A stretch of DNA of 64,000 bases from Acinetobacter equi (GTDB taxonomy: Bacteria; Pseudomonadota; Gammaproteobacteria; Pseudomonadales; Moraxellaceae), in NCBI RefSeq assembly GCF_001307195.1, contig NZ_CP012808.1, forward strand, positions 310,001 to 374,000, given 5' to 3'. Of the stretch, positions 51,722 through 62,735 are shown in pieces. A model generated the notes under the pieces. The model did not search any database. It saw only the letters and a program-made list of their open reading frames with translations, and had not been told where the DNA came from. The translations under genes were made by a program, and so were the position numbers. How positions within the stretch are numbered: the first letter of the stretch is position 1; each line of letters begins with the position of its first letter.

Positions 51722-53809
51722 TTACTCATTCTCTAACATATGAATGTATTTCAAATCCCATTTTTCTAATTCTTCAACAGGCATTGGCATACTAAATAAA
51801 AAACCTTGTAACTGCTGACAGCCAAGTTTTGTAAGCTTATCAACCTGTGCAGGCGTCTCAACACCTTCTACAGTCACTGTTAAACCTAATTTAATGGCTA
51901 AATTAATAATACTTTCTAATATAATTTCACTTTTACTATTGCATTCAATATCTTGAATAAAAGCACGATCAATTTTTAACTCATCAATCACTAAACTTTT
52001 TAAATATAAAAGACTTGAATAACCTGTACCAAAATCATCAATCGCAAGCTTAATCCCCATCTGACGTAAGCGCTCAAAACGTAAAATACTCATTTCAATA
52101 TTATGCATTGCAGTCGATTCAGTAATTTCAATCGTTAAGTGACTCGGATCAATTTGATATTGATCAAAGAAGCGCTCTAAGTTTGAAAATAATTCTTTAT
52201 GTTCGAATTGAACTACTGATAAGTTTAAAGCTAGTGGAAATAAACTGATTCCTAATTTTTCCCATTTCTGAATTTGTTTAAATGCTTCTTCAATTACCCA
52301 ATATCCCATCTGGATAATCACACCAGTTGCTTCAGCACCTTCCATAAACATATTTGGAGTAAGTAAGCCATGTGTAGGATGTTGCCAGCGAATCAGTGCT
52401 TCAACGCCACAAATTTTGTGTGAATAGGCTGTAAATTTAGGTTGATAAAATAATATAAATTGCTTTTCTTCTACTGCCTTATACAGATCATTCATTAATT
52501 TCGTCTGATTCTGAGACTTTAATAATTCATCTGAATAGTTAAAAATAGTATAGGTATTACGCCCCTGATGCTTTGATTTTAGCATCGCAGCATCTGCATT
52601 CATTAATAAATCTTGTAAGTTCTGACCATGTTCCTGAAATAATGCAACGCCAATGCTTGCAGAAATGTTAATTTCTTTTCCTTCAATCAGAAAATGCTCA
52701 TTAATAATCTGCTGTAGTCGTTCTGCAACTTGTTGTGCTAAAACAGCCGTTGTATTTTCAATGAGTAATAAAAATTCATCCCCACCTATTCGAAATAACT
52801 TTTCATTACTATTTAAATATTTATGTATTCTATTCGCTAACTGAATAAGCAAACGATCACCAACATGATGTCCAAAAACATCATTAATTGCTTTAAAACG
52901 ATCTAAATCTATATATAAAAATGCACTTTTTTTCGCATGAATATTTTTTTCAGAAAAAAGCTGATGTGCATATTCAGTTAAAAAAAGGCGATTAGGTAAT
53001 TTAGTTAAAGCATCTTGTTTAGCTTGGTTTGCTAAGTCATGATTCGCTTGTGTTAATTGACGATTTCGCTCATCCAAACGTTTTTCTAAAAATGCAATTA
53101 GCCCTGAAATCAAGAAAATTACAGCAGCCATTGTAATAACTGAAAACAAAATTAAATTATGATTACTATTTAATAAAAACTCATATCTGTACTCTAAGTC
53201 TTCATAAAAAGAAATAGAAAGCATTCCTGTGTAATGCATTCCAACAATACTGAGTGCCATAAGAGAGGCAAATATTAAATGATCTATGCTTTTCGGCATA
53301 GATTTCTTTTTCTTTTGAAAGCTTACATAAATTGATAATCCAGCACCACAGACTGCCAAAAGAACCGCAACAATCATAATTTTAGGCTGATAAATAACAA
53401 TATGATTATCAATTAATAACCCCATAATACCGACATAATGCATGCCAGCAATTCCTAGTCCCATTAGAATTGAACCTAAAATAAGACGAGTGAGATTAAG
53501 CTGAGATAATACTGTAGTCCAAATGGCAAAAGTAGATGCTATAAATGAAATTAAGAATGAGACTAGCGCTAATCCATAATCAAAATGAAAAGTATTGGGA
53601 ATATCCGCTGCTAATATAACTAAAAAGAAGGAAACCCAAATCGCAAGACCTAAAAGAAATCCGCTTAAAATGAGAAACATTTTATGATGCTTATTCTGAC
53701 GACTACGGACACGTAACTGATGTATCGATAGTGTTGCCAAATAACACAATACAAATGCAGTGATAATTGAAGATATCACCAACTCTAAATCATAATGGAT
53801 AAGCGCCAT
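51722..53809 (-). CDS. MHYT-GGDEF-EAL membrane protein (c-di-GMP cyclase/phosphodiesterase)
   Basis: Inner-membrane c-di-GMP enzyme. 695 residues: seven membrane segments with MHYT-type repeats (about 10-245; GIAGMHYVGIMG and IVGMHYTGMLSI retain MHY, the first repeat reads SFFLVI instead), a short coiled linker, GGDEF domain (about 265-425, active site FRIGGDEFLLLIE intact) and EAL domain (about 440-690, VEALIRWQHP, TIEITEST and IDDFGTGYSSLLYLK intact). Both catalytic sites look complete. MHYT domains are thought to bind copper and sense O2, CO or NO. Monocistronic. Confidence 0.93.
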   Translation of the reverse strand: MALIHYDLELVISSIITAFVLCYLATLSIHQLRVRSRQNKHHKMFLILSGFLLGLAIWVSFFLVILAADIPNTFHFDYGLALVSFLISFIASTFAIWTTVLSQLNLTRLILGSILMGLGIAGMHYVGIMGLLIDNHIVIYQPKIMIVAVLLAVCGAGLSIYVSFQKKKKSMPKSIDHLIFASLMALSIVGMHYTGMLSISFYEDLEYRYEFLLNSNHNLILFSVITMAAVIFLISGLIAFLEKRLDERNRQLTQANHDLANQAKQDALTKLPNRLFLTEYAHQLFSEKNIHAKKSAFLYIDLDRFKAINDVFGHHVGDRLLIQLANRIHKYLNSNEKLFRIGGDEFLLLIENTTAVLAQQVAERLQQIINEHFLIEGKEINISASIGVALFQEHGQNLQDLLMNADAAMLKSKHQGRNTYTIFNYSDELLKSQNQTKLMNDLYKAVEEKQFILFYQPKFTAYSHKICGVEALIRWQHPTHGLLTPNMFMEGAEATGVIIQMGYWVIEEAFKQIQKWEKLGISLFPLALNLSVVQFEHKELFSNLERFFDQYQIDPSHLTIEITESTAMHNIEMSILRFERLRQMGIKLAIDDFGTGYSSLLYLKSLVIDELKIDRAFIQDIECNSKSEIILESIINLAIKLGLTVTVEGVETPAQVDKLTKLGCQQLQGFLFSMPMPVEELEKWDLKYIHMLENE

Positions 53810-53979
53810 TATTTCCCTTCAAAATTAAAATATCTAACACACAGTTAATGAAATATTATTTTAAAAAATACAATTATTTAGATCAAAATATAAATCAAAA
53901 ATAGAATGGTATACATTTTAGTCGAGGTCAAGTCTTAAAAATACATTATTTTTATTATTAAATGTGTTTTTTTATTATT

Positions 53980-54012
53980 AAAAAAGTAGCGCAAGAAAAT
54001 CTTACGCTACTT
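53980..54012 (-). terminator. intrinsic terminator of prc
   Basis: AAGTAGCG-CAAGA, loop AAA, TCTTA-CGCTACTT (one mismatch) with T run on the minus strand. Confidence 0.8.
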
Positions 54013-54025
54013 GAATGACGTTCAA

Positions 54026-56221
54026 TTACTTTTTATTTGCATTTTGCAATTGTTGGTAATCAAACAAAATATTTGCCGCTTCTGTTACAAATACTTCTTC
54101 TTCAGGTAGAGCTGGTCGTTGTGCAGCTTTCATTTTTGCACGTGATTCAGCTAAACCTTCTAAAGAAGCTTGATAACTTTCCCAATTTGCAAAAGGCTTT
54201 AACCCTGTTGCTTTACGACGTTCATTTTCAGCTTCTAACGTTTGTTGCTCTAACGCCACAAGCTCAGCTTTACGTTGTGTAATATCTAGTACAATTTCTT
54301 TTTTATCTAAGGCTTGTTTAGCCAAAGTTGTACGTTGTTCTAGATATTTAAACTGAGGATCAACACTCACACGTTCGAAAGACTTCTCTGCTAATTGTGG
54401 AACATACTTTTGAACCTCACCTTCTCTTTTAAAAGGTGCTGTCTGAATCGTATCCCACATTAATGCATTTTTAGACTTTCTTTCGCCAAATTCTTCATTG
54501 TAAATATCAACTAACTTAATATCAGGCACAACACCTTTATTTTGTGTACTTCCACCCGTAATTCGATAGAATTTACGTTGCGTTAAAGTTGCTTGACCAT
54601 GAGCCAAATTATCTAATTGAACTTGTGCAGTACCCTTACCTGTCGTTGTACTACCAATGACAATACCACGCTCATAATCTTGAATTGCAGCAGAATAAAT
54701 TTCGCTCGCAGAAGCCGATGCTAAGTTAATTAATACCGCTAAAGGTCCATCATATGTCTGTGCTCCACCATCATCATCCTCAAAGACACTTACATTGCCA
54801 TTGCCATCACGGATTTGCACAACAGGGCCAGATTTAATCACCTGCCCTAACATACGAGATACTTCTTCTAATGAACCACCTGGATTATTTCTTAAATCGA
54901 TAATAATTCCATCTACATTTTTAGCAGATAATTCTTTAAGTACATTATTCGTATCTTCAGAAACTGAACGATATTCTGTTCCTGCACGGCGTGCACGATA
55001 ATTTAAATAGAATGATGGAATTTCAATTACACCATATGTGTATTTTTTACCGTCACGAGTAATATCAACTGTACGAGAACGAACACCCGCATCTTCTTCT
55101 TGAATAATGTCACGAGTTAATGTCACAACACGTGCTTGATTCATTGTTGCACCAGTACCCAATAATTTTAAAGTAACTTTGGTACCACGCTTACCACGAA
55201 TCAATCCGACAATTTCATTACTCGGCCAACCAATCACATCTACCATTTTCTCGCCATCTTGAGCGACACCAATGATTCGATCTCCTGATTTCACCTGTCC
55301 TGATTTACTTGCAGGACCACCTTCTACAATCGTTTCAATTTTCGTGTAATCTTCATTACCACGTTCAGGTCGAATAGAAACCCCTATTCCTTCTAACTGT
55401 AAAGTAGTTTGACGATTTAATTCCATCGCATCTACAGGTGGGAAGTAGTTACTATGTGGATCGTAAGTCAACGTCATTGCATTAAGTGTTTTATCTAAAA
55501 CATCATCACTATTTAAACGCTTAATTCGTTCCAACTGACGTGTATAACGCTTCGTTAATGTTTGAACTGGGGTTAAATCTTCGGGGCTTACCAAATCTTG
55601 ACCATTCGCCAACTCTGGGTTGTCTTTAAGTGCTTTTTGTTTCGCCTTTTCTTCTTCTTTGCTAATGTTTAAACTAATCAATTGAGACACTAAAATTTTA
55701 TTCCAGTGCTCTTGTTGCTCTTCTTTTGTTTTAAAGAAAGGTGCTTTTTCACGATCAGTTTGGAAAACAATATCTGGTTGATTTAAGTTCTGTGGCTTTT
55801 TAAGTTCAGCCAACATATGCTCATAAAATTGTTTTAAACGATTTCGATATTGTTCATGAATTGCATAAGGACCCGTTAAATCCCCTGCTTTTAAAGCCGC
55901 TCCAAAATTTGAACCATATTTTTTCTTATAATTCGCCACTTCTGATTCTAAAAAAAGTGTGTGATCTGGATCTAAGCTATCAATATAAAAATCAAAAATT
56001 CGATTTGAAGTATTTGCATCCAATCTTTGGTTTAAATAATGTTGACGATCAACTAAAGTCGCCAATTGGCGTGAAACGAGAGCTTGTTCTTGTGTGGGAA
56101 TAATGGCTTTTTGGGTAACAGCTTCCTTTGAAGTCGATGCAATTGCCCCATTAATAGCATGTGTAAAGAATAGTCCACCAGTTGCAATAGCAATAGCGCA
56201 AGCGATTGTTTGAAGTTTCAT
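54026..56221 (-). CDS. prc: carboxy-terminal processing protease Prc (Tsp)
   Basis: Periplasmic serine protease that cleaves proteins with non-polar C-termini and turns over envelope components such as peptidoglycan hydrolases. 731 residues: signal peptide (about 1-28), N-terminal helical domain, PDZ (about 245-325, GPASKSGQVKSGDRIIGVA), S41 core with GIIIDLRNNPGGSLEE, catalytic Ser in SASASEIYSAAIQDYERG and Lys in STTTGKGTAQV, and a long C-terminal helical domain. Larger than CtpA, as typical for Tsp. Confidence 0.96.
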   Translation of the reverse strand: MKLQTIACAIAIATGGLFFTHAINGAIASTSKEAVTQKAIIPTQEQALVSRQLATLVDRQHYLNQRLDANTSNRIFDFYIDSLDPDHTLFLESEVANYKKKYGSNFGAALKAGDLTGPYAIHEQYRNRLKQFYEHMLAELKKPQNLNQPDIVFQTDREKAPFFKTKEEQQEHWNKILVSQLISLNISKEEEKAKQKALKDNPELANGQDLVSPEDLTPVQTLTKRYTRQLERIKRLNSDDVLDKTLNAMTLTYDPHSNYFPPVDAMELNRQTTLQLEGIGVSIRPERGNEDYTKIETIVEGGPASKSGQVKSGDRIIGVAQDGEKMVDVIGWPSNEIVGLIRGKRGTKVTLKLLGTGATMNQARVVTLTRDIIQEEDAGVRSRTVDITRDGKKYTYGVIEIPSFYLNYRARRAGTEYRSVSEDTNNVLKELSAKNVDGIIIDLRNNPGGSLEEVSRMLGQVIKSGPVVQIRDGNGNVSVFEDDDGGAQTYDGPLAVLINLASASASEIYSAAIQDYERGIVIGSTTTGKGTAQVQLDNLAHGQATLTQRKFYRITGGSTQNKGVVPDIKLVDIYNEEFGERKSKNALMWDTIQTAPFKREGEVQKYVPQLAEKSFERVSVDPQFKYLEQRTTLAKQALDKKEIVLDITQRKAELVALEQQTLEAENERRKATGLKPFANWESYQASLEGLAESRAKMKAAQRPALPEEEVFVTEAANILFDYQQLQNANKK

Positions 56222-56418
56222 AAAAAATTCTTTGTTCCTTGGTTTATAACCAATCTAAATGTTGTTTTCTGCCTTCAATCATAGCATTTTCAAAGCAAAA
56301 ACAACTTCTTTGAATTCATAATAATCAGTTTTATCATATTCTATACTGTGAAAATGTAGCAAATCATTGCAGAATTCGGTTATTGTCTTCTTGTAAAAAT
56401 TCGAACACGGACACAAAT

Positions 56419-57441
56419 ATGATTGGCGCATTGATGCTCGACATCGCTGGCACATACCTAACTCAAGAAGATATTGAACTATTACAAGCTCCGCAAGTAG
56501 GTGGAGTCATTTTATTTGGTCGAAATATTGAATCGCCTCAACAAGTTCGCGCATTAACCGACCACATGCGCCAAATTCGCCCAGATATTTTAATTGCAGT
56601 CGACCAAGAAGGTGGTCGCGTACAACGCTTAAAACAAGGCTTTACACTTTTACCTGCAATGGGTCGCTTTGGCGATCTCTATAAAACAGAACCACTTCAA
56701 GCACTTGATTTAGCCGAACAATGTGGCTGGCTCATGGCAACAGAAGTTTTGGCTATAGGCATCGATTTTAGTTTTGCCCCTGTGCTTGATCTAAATGATA
56801 TTAGTGATGTCATTGGGGATCGTAGTTTTGCACAAAATATTAATGACATCATTCCTTTAGCCGCAGCATTCCTAAAAGGCATGAAACGTGCAGGTATGGC
56901 ATCTACAGGGAAACATTTCCCAGGTCATGGTTCTGTAAAAGCTGATTCACATGTAGCAGCAGCAATTGACTCACGTTCATTTGAAGAAATAAAAGCTAAA
57001 GATATGCAGACATTTATTAGACTGCAATCTCAACTTGATGCACTTATGCCTGCTCATGTCATTTATGATCAAATTGATCCAAATCCTGCTGGATTCTCAG
57101 AATTTTGGATTCAACACATTTTACGTCAAACTCTAAAATTTGATGGTGTTTTATTCTCAGATGATTTAAGCATGCAAGCTGCTTGTGTTGCTGGTGGTGC
57201 TGATGCACGTATTCGCGCTGCTTTAAAAGCTGGCTGTGATATGGGCTTAGTCTGTAATGATCGTGAAGCACAATGTATTGCACTTAAAGGTATTGAAGAT
57301 TTACCTCTTCCAAACCAAGACCGCCTAGAAAGAATGCGTGGAAAAATTCCAGATTTAAGCATTAGTGATGTTTTAGATTTAGGTGCCGAATGGCAAAAAG
57401 TACGTGACAACATCACTGCTTTTAAAAATGCAATGCAATAA
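56419..57441 (+). CDS. nagZ: beta-N-acetylhexosaminidase NagZ
   Basis: Cytoplasmic GH3 enzyme that removes GlcNAc from anhydro-muropeptides during peptidoglycan recycling. I choose the ATG at 56419 (MIGALMLDIAGTYLT), giving 340 residues as usual; a TTG at 56383 would add 12 residues (SSCKNSNTDTN) without family support. Motifs: VDQEGGRVQRLK (about 68-79), KHFPGHGSVKADSH (about 172-185), FSDDLSMQAA (catalytic Asp). Confidence 0.92.
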   Translation: MIGALMLDIAGTYLTQEDIELLQAPQVGGVILFGRNIESPQQVRALTDHMRQIRPDILIAVDQEGGRVQRLKQGFTLLPAMGRFGDLYKTEPLQALDLAEQCGWLMATEVLAIGIDFSFAPVLDLNDISDVIGDRSFAQNINDIIPLAAAFLKGMKRAGMASTGKHFPGHGSVKADSHVAAAIDSRSFEEIKAKDMQTFIRLQSQLDALMPAHVIYDQIDPNPAGFSEFWIQHILRQTLKFDGVLFSDDLSMQAACVAGGADARIRAALKAGCDMGLVCNDREAQCIALKGIEDLPLPNQDRLERMRGKIPDLSISDVLDLGAEWQKVRDNITAFKNAMQ

Positions 57442-57635
57442 AATACTTAGTTCCTGCTCTTTCATGTTATTCATTTACTTAAAAGAGCAGATTTTCTTAT
57501 TTTTATCTTGCAATGTTTTATTCATTTCAAATTAAGTCCTTATTTTAATTTTTATTATTTTTCTATTTTGATGCTTCATTGTCCGAGTTTAGACTGTTAA
57601 TATCGATCATGAAATTTCTAAGTGATCAAACCGCT

Positions 57636-58901
57636 ATGCAAGAATCTGTTGAACAATATATGCAAACGGTAGGACAACAAGCACGCCAAGCGTCTAGTGT
57701 TTTGGCAAGCGCTTCTACCCAAGTTAAAAATAATGCTTTATCTGCAATTTATACTGCGTTAAAAAACAGTGAAACTGCAATATTGGCTGCAAACCAAATT
57801 GACATGCAAAATGCGCATAAAAACAATTTAGACAGTGCTTTACTTGATCGCTTAGAACTGAACCCCACACGCTTTCAAGCTATGCTTGATGGTTTAAAAG
57901 ATGTTATTGGTTTAAAAGATCCAATTGGTGAAATCACAGATATGGCTTATCGCCCTACTGGTATCCAATTGGGTAAAATGCGTGTGCCTTTAGGTGTGGT
58001 TGGTATGATTTACGAATCACGCCCTAACGTAACACTTGAAGCTGCATCTTTAGCATTAAAGTCGGGTAATGCTATTATTTTACGTGGTGGATCGGAAGCA
58101 ATTGAGTCAAATAAAGCCATTGCAACAGCGATTCAACAGGGTTTAAAAGTAGCAGAATTACCTGAAACTTGCGTACAAGTCATTCAGACTACAGACCGTG
58201 CTGCTGTCGGACAACTTATCACATTATCTGAATATGTAGATGTCATTGTTCCACGTGGAGGCAAAGGCTTAATTGAACGTATTACACGTGAAGCGCGTAT
58301 TCCTGTCATTAAGCATTTAGATGGTAATTGTCATGTCTTTGTAGAAGCACAGGCAGATTTTCATAAAGCTTTAGCTATTGCACTCAATGCTAAAACACAC
58401 CGTTATGGCGTATGTAATGCAATGGAAACTCTTTTGGTTGATGAAAAAGTTGCAGATGCTTTTTTACCTCAAATTGCCAAACTTTATGCTGAAAAACAAG
58501 TTGAACTTCGTGGTTGCCCAATTACCCAACGTATTTTAGGTGAAACTGTAAAAGCAGCGACTGAAGAAGATTGGTATGAAGAATATCTTGGTCCTATTTT
58601 GGCTGTGAAAGTTGTTTCATGTATGGATGAAGCAATTACTCACATTAATAAATATGGTTCACATCATACTGATGCCATCATTACTGAAAATTTTAGCTTG
58701 GCACGCCAATTCCTTGCTCGTGTAGATTCAAGTTCTGTCATGATCAATGCATCAACTCGTTTTGCTGATGGTTTTGAATATGGCTTAGGTGCTGAAATTG
58801 GTATTTCAACCGATAAAATTCATGCACGTGGTCCAGTTGGACTTGAGGGTTTAACTTCTCAAAAATGGATTGTATTTGGTGATGGTCAAATTCGCCAATA
58901 A
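57636..58901 (+). CDS. proA: glutamate-5-semialdehyde dehydrogenase (gamma-glutamyl phosphate reductase)
   Basis: Second step of proline synthesis. From the ATG at 57636 ([20 protein letters not shown]) it has 421 residues, the family length; an in-frame ATG at 57609 adds nine residues and neither has a good ribosome-binding site, so the start is uncertain by that much. Motifs: [16 protein letters not shown] (about 108-123), [15 protein letters not shown], catalytic Cys in [14 protein letters not shown], and [14 protein letters not shown]. Own terminator follows; alone from nagZ by ~195 bp. Confidence 0.93.
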   Translation: MQESVEQYMQTVGQQARQASSVLASASTQVKNNALSAIYTALKNSETAILAANQIDMQNAHKNNLDSALLDRLELNPTRFQAMLDGLKDVIGLKDPIGEITDMAYRPTGIQLGKMRVPLGVVGMIYESRPNVTLEAASLALKSGNAIILRGGSEAIESNKAIATAIQQGLKVAELPETCVQVIQTTDRAAVGQLITLSEYVDVIVPRGGKGLIERITREARIPVIKHLDGNCHVFVEAQADFHKALAIALNAKTHRYGVCNAMETLLVDEKVADAFLPQIAKLYAEKQVELRGCPITQRILGETVKAATEEDWYEEYLGPILAVKVVSCMDEAITHINKYGSHHTDAIITENFSLARQFLARVDSSSVMINASTRFADGFEYGLGAEIGISTDKIHARGPVGLEGLTSQKWIVFGDGQIRQ

Positions 58902-59271
58902 TATAAATTTTGCATTTAGCTTCTAAAAAGGAGCTAAATGCTTTTTCTGCTACATAAAATTACGCAAATAAGTTCACTAAATTATTAAATAACATATTTT
59001 AATTTGCATTTATCATGTTATCTTTGTTCTAAGATTTAACATATCATTTTTAAGTGATATTTCATTAATAAATGAAAACAATCAAATGATAAATTTTAGT
59101 TATTATTGATTTTATCGTCGATTGTGCTTAAGTCTAATCTCCTAAAGTCTATCTAGGAGGAATAAAACTCCCATGATAAAACATAATTAATGATCAATAT
59201 TATATCTTCCATAATTATGAATATCGATCAAATCAGGGAAAAGTATTTCAATTAAAATCGGGTAAAAAAAC
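58902..59271. other. intergenic region with proA terminator and the ackA leader
   Basis: 370 bp. After the proA terminator, A/T-rich sequence. Near 59130-59172 an AAGTCTA-A-TCT / AAGTCTA-TCT direct repeat and CTCCTA (59139-59144), TAGGAG (59154-59159) and CTCCC (59168-59172) allow two alternative short stems, with GGAGG then a five-codon ATG frame (59174) before ackA. May be a leader; otherwise nothing. Confidence 0.35.
58912..58946 (+). terminator. intrinsic terminator of proA
   Basis: GCATTTAGCT, loop, AGCTAAATGC with TTTTT; starts about ten bases after the stop. Confidence 0.85.
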
Positions 59272-60492
59272 GTGTCTACATCTATCTTAGTTATTAACTG
59301 TGGTTCTTCATCCATTAAATATGCTTTAGTATCTGATCGACGTGAAGACCGAATTTTTGGTTTAGCAGAAAACTTAGGTTCTCCTGAAGCACGTATTAAA
59401 GGTATTACGGTCGGAGGTGAAGCTTTGGAATTATCTATTCCAAATGCAGACCATGAAAAAGCTTTAGAAACGATTTTAGAACGTTTATCTCATTATAACC
59501 CCCAAGCGATTGGTCACCGTGTCGTACACGGTGGTACTTTAACCAAAGCAGAATTACTTACTCCTGAAATTGTACAACGCATTCGTGAGGCAACTCCTCT
59601 AGCACCATTGCATAACCCTGCTCATTTAGTCGGTATTGATGCAACAATGCGTTTATTCCCTGAACTTCCACAAGTTGCTGTTTTTGATACTGCATTCCAT
59701 CAAACAATGCCATCACATGCGTATCGTTATGCTTTACCCAAATTTCTCTACACCCAACATAATGTACGTCGTTACGGTTTCCATGGTACAAGTCATGCTT
59801 ATGTTTCTGACCGCGGTTCAGAACTTGCTGGAAGCTTTAGAGAAGGTGGCTGGTTAACAGCACATTTAGGTAATGGTAGCTCGACTTGCGCAATTTGGAA
59901 TGGTCAAAGCGTTGATACATCTATGGGTTTAACACCATTAGAAGGTGTTGTAATGGGAACTCGTAGTGGTGATGTTGATCCTAGTATCCATAGCTTCCTT
60001 GCAACCAATTTAGGTTGGGATATCTATAAAATAGATAAAATGCTCAATAGCCAAAGTGGTCTCCTTGGTTTATCTGACTTATCTAATGATATGCGTACAT
60101 TGATTGAAGCTTCTGAACAAGGAAATGAAGATGCTACTTTAGCTATCGAAGTATTCTGCTATCGCTTAGCAAAATCTCTAGCTGGCTTAAGCTGTGGTTT
60201 GCCACGTATTGATGGCTTATTCTTCACAGGTGGTATAGGAGAAAACTCCGCTTATATCCGTGAAAAAACCATGTCTTACCTCCCTCACTTTGGTTTTAAT
60301 CTCAGTAAAGAAAAAAATGATGAGTTAAAACGCGGTACAGAAGGTCGTATTGATGCTGGCGTTGGTCCACAAATTTGGGTTGTTCCAACAGATGAAGAAG
60401 GTCGTATTGCAAAAGAAACCATTCATGTTGTGGAAACAGAGGTTCATCAGACAACTGGAAAAAAGCTTAAAGCACAAGCAATGATGGCATAA
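59272..60492 (+). CDS. ackA: acetate kinase
   Basis: Interconverts acetyl phosphate/ADP and acetate/ATP. 406 residues: [13 protein letters not shown] (residues 7-19), HRVVHGG (about 83-89), [31 protein letters not shown] (about 199-210) and [20 protein letters not shown] near 325. Start is GTG at 59272. pta begins 53 bp downstream, so the two are one unit. Confidence 0.97.
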   Translation: MSTSILVINCGSSSIKYALVSDRREDRIFGLAENLGSPEARIKGITVGGEALELSIPNADHEKALETILERLSHYNPQAIGHRVVHGGTLTKAELLTPEIVQRIREATPLAPLHNPAHLVGIDATMRLFPELPQVAVFDTAFHQTMPSHAYRYALPKFLYTQHNVRRYGFHGTSHAYVSDRGSELAGSFREGGWLTAHLGNGSSTCAIWNGQSVDTSMGLTPLEGVVMGTRSGDVDPSIHSFLATNLGWDIYKIDKMLNSQSGLLGLSDLSNDMRTLIEASEQGNEDATLAIEVFCYRLAKSLAGLSCGLPRIDGLFFTGGIGENSAYIREKTMSYLPHFGFNLSKEKNDELKRGTEGRIDAGVGPQIWVVPTDEEGRIAKETIHVVETEVHQTTGKKLKAQAMMA

Positions 60493-60545
60493 TCCATCAT
60501 TGCTTGTATAAACACCATCATACTCATTCAATTTAGACTTATATT

Positions 60546-62684
60546 ATGAAAACAATTTTATTAGTTCCTACTGGTGAAGGTGTAGGCTTAACTTCAGCAT
60601 GTTTAGGCTTGGTTTATGCATTAGAATGTCAAGGTATAAAAGCTGGCTTTCTTAAACCATTTTCACAAGAAGCTAACTTTTCTGATTCAGATCGTACGAC
60701 TGCCTTATATGCACATTTGTTTCAAAATGAAACAGTTGAACCGATCCGTTATGAATCATTAGTTACCCAATTAAATAATGATGAAAAAGATGAGCTCTTA
60801 GAAGAAACGGTTCGCTTACATCGTCAAGTGGCAAAATCACACGACTTAATTATTGTTGAAGGGCTTGTACCAACAAATCGTGATTCTTTTGCAACAGAAT
60901 TAAATGCAACTCTAGCAAAAGCTTTAAATGCAAAAGTCGTCGTAGTCAGTAATGCAGATATTCAACACGCAGCTCAAACTGCTGAAAAAGTTGAAAACCA
61001 ATTACGTCAATATAGCCTTTCACCTGAACGTCTTTCAGGTGTGCTATTTATGCGTACAAAGGGTTTATCTGAAGAATCTGCACAAATTCCTGTCACATTC
61101 GATCCAAGTTTACGTCTAGAAAATGAAACACAAACATTTATTCAAAATATTCAAAAAACGCACGCACATATCGGAAGCCAACAACTTCCTATTATTGGGT
61201 TAGTTCCATTTAGTAATATATTAAGCGTACCTCGTATTTCTGACTTAGCATCATGTATTCAAGCAACTTGGATTAATGAAGGCGAAGCACATTTACGTCG
61301 TGTCTTACACAGTAGTTTAATTTCCTCTAATATTGATAAAGAACTGCATAAGTTTATTGCAGGCGAACTCATTATTGCTTCTGCTGATCGTAGTGATGCT
61401 ATTTTGGCAGCAAGTGTTGCAAATGAAAGTGGTATTCCATTGGCAGGCTTAGTTCTTGCTGAATCAGATTTACAGCAATCTGCAATTCTTAAATTCTGTC
61501 AGCATGCAATCAAACAAGGTTTACCTGTTTTACATACACCTCTTAATGCTTTTGAAGCCGCACAGAAACTTGCTAACTTTAGTAATGAAATTCCAGTAGA
61601 TGATACAGAACGTGCGACACAAGTTACCCGTTTTGTTTCTAGTCATATTCATCCAGAATGGATTACACAACTTTTAGCAGGCACAGAACAATCTCGTTTA
61701 TCCCCTTCTGCATTCCGTCATGAATTGGTGCAAAAATCAATTGCAGCGAAAAAGCGTATTGTATTACCTGAAGGTGATGAACCTCGTACTGTTCAAGCAG
61801 CAGCAATTTGCCAAGCACGTGGTATTGCCGATTGTATTTTACTTGCTAAACCAGAAACTGTATTAGAGGTCGCAAAAGCACGTGGAATTGAATTACCAAG
61901 TAGTTTAGAAATTATTGATCCTGATTTAATTCGTGATCAATATGTACCCAAAGTGGTTGAATTACGTAAAGGTAAACTCAACGAATTACAAGCCAAAGAA
62001 CAACTTCAAGATACTGTTGTTTTAGGTACGATGATGCTTGCACTTGATCAAGTTGATGGTTTGGTTTCAGGCGCTGTTCATACCACAGCAAATACGGTAC
62101 GCCCTGCTTTCCAGCTCATTAAAACAGCACCTGAATACTCTTTAGTTTCATCTATTTTCTTTATGCTGTTACCAGATGAAGTTTATGTTTATGGTGACTG
62201 TGCAATTAATCCAGATCCAACTGCAGAACAATTGGCTGAAATTGCAATTCAATCTGCCGATTCAGCTAAAGCATTTGGTATTGACCCTCGTATTGCCATG
62301 ATTTCTTATTCAACAGGAACTTCTGGTGCTGGTGCCGACGTAGAAAAAGTGGCTGAAGCAACACGTATTGCGCAAGAACGTCGTCCAGATTTATTAATAG
62401 ATGGTCCTTTACAATATGATGCTGCATCTGTAGAAAGTGTTGGTCGCTCAAAAGCACCAAACTCTCAAGTTGCAGGTCGTGCCAATGTCTTTATTTTCCC
62501 AGATTTAAATACAGGCAATACGACGTACAAAGCGGTACAACGTGCAGCAAATGTTGTGAGTGTTGGTCCAATGTTGCAAGGTTTAAATAAACCTGTCAAC
62601 GATTTGTCTCGTGGTGCTTTGGTCGATGATATTGTCTTTACCATTGCATTAACAGCAATTCAATCTGCTCAACAAGAAGCATAA
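60546..62684 (+). CDS. pta: phosphate acetyltransferase
   Basis: Acetyl-CoA plus phosphate to acetyl phosphate and CoA. 712 residues, the long form: N-terminal BioD/P-loop-like domain (VPTGEGVGLTSACLGL, residues 7-22), a DRTGG domain (about 215-335) and a catalytic PTA_PTB domain (about 390-705) with GDEPRTVQAA, SGAVHTTANTVRP, and YSTGTSGAGADVEKV. Follows ackA; the two make the acetate switch. Confidence 0.97.
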   Translation: MKTILLVPTGEGVGLTSACLGLVYALECQGIKAGFLKPFSQEANFSDSDRTTALYAHLFQNETVEPIRYESLVTQLNNDEKDELLEETVRLHRQVAKSHDLIIVEGLVPTNRDSFATELNATLAKALNAKVVVVSNADIQHAAQTAEKVENQLRQYSLSPERLSGVLFMRTKGLSEESAQIPVTFDPSLRLENETQTFIQNIQKTHAHIGSQQLPIIGLVPFSNILSVPRISDLASCIQATWINEGEAHLRRVLHSSLISSNIDKELHKFIAGELIIASADRSDAILAASVANESGIPLAGLVLAESDLQQSAILKFCQHAIKQGLPVLHTPLNAFEAAQKLANFSNEIPVDDTERATQVTRFVSSHIHPEWITQLLAGTEQSRLSPSAFRHELVQKSIAAKKRIVLPEGDEPRTVQAAAICQARGIADCILLAKPETVLEVAKARGIELPSSLEIIDPDLIRDQYVPKVVELRKGKLNELQAKEQLQDTVVLGTMMLALDQVDGLVSGAVHTTANTVRPAFQLIKTAPEYSLVSSIFFMLLPDEVYVYGDCAINPDPTAEQLAEIAIQSADSAKAFGIDPRIAMISYSTGTSGAGADVEKVAEATRIAQERRPDLLIDGPLQYDAASVESVGRSKAPNSQVAGRANVFIFPDLNTGNTTYKAVQRAANVVSVGPMLQGLNKPVNDLSRGALVDDIVFTIALTAIQSAQQEA

Positions 62685-62704
62685 ATTTTATATTCGCTCT
62701 ATAA

Positions 62705-62735
62705 AACATCAGCTTTTAAGGCTGATGTTTTTTAT
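62705..62735 (+). terminator. intrinsic terminator of ackA-pta
   Basis: AACATCAGC, loop CTTTTAAG-like, GCTGATGTT then TTTTTAT. Confidence 0.88.
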
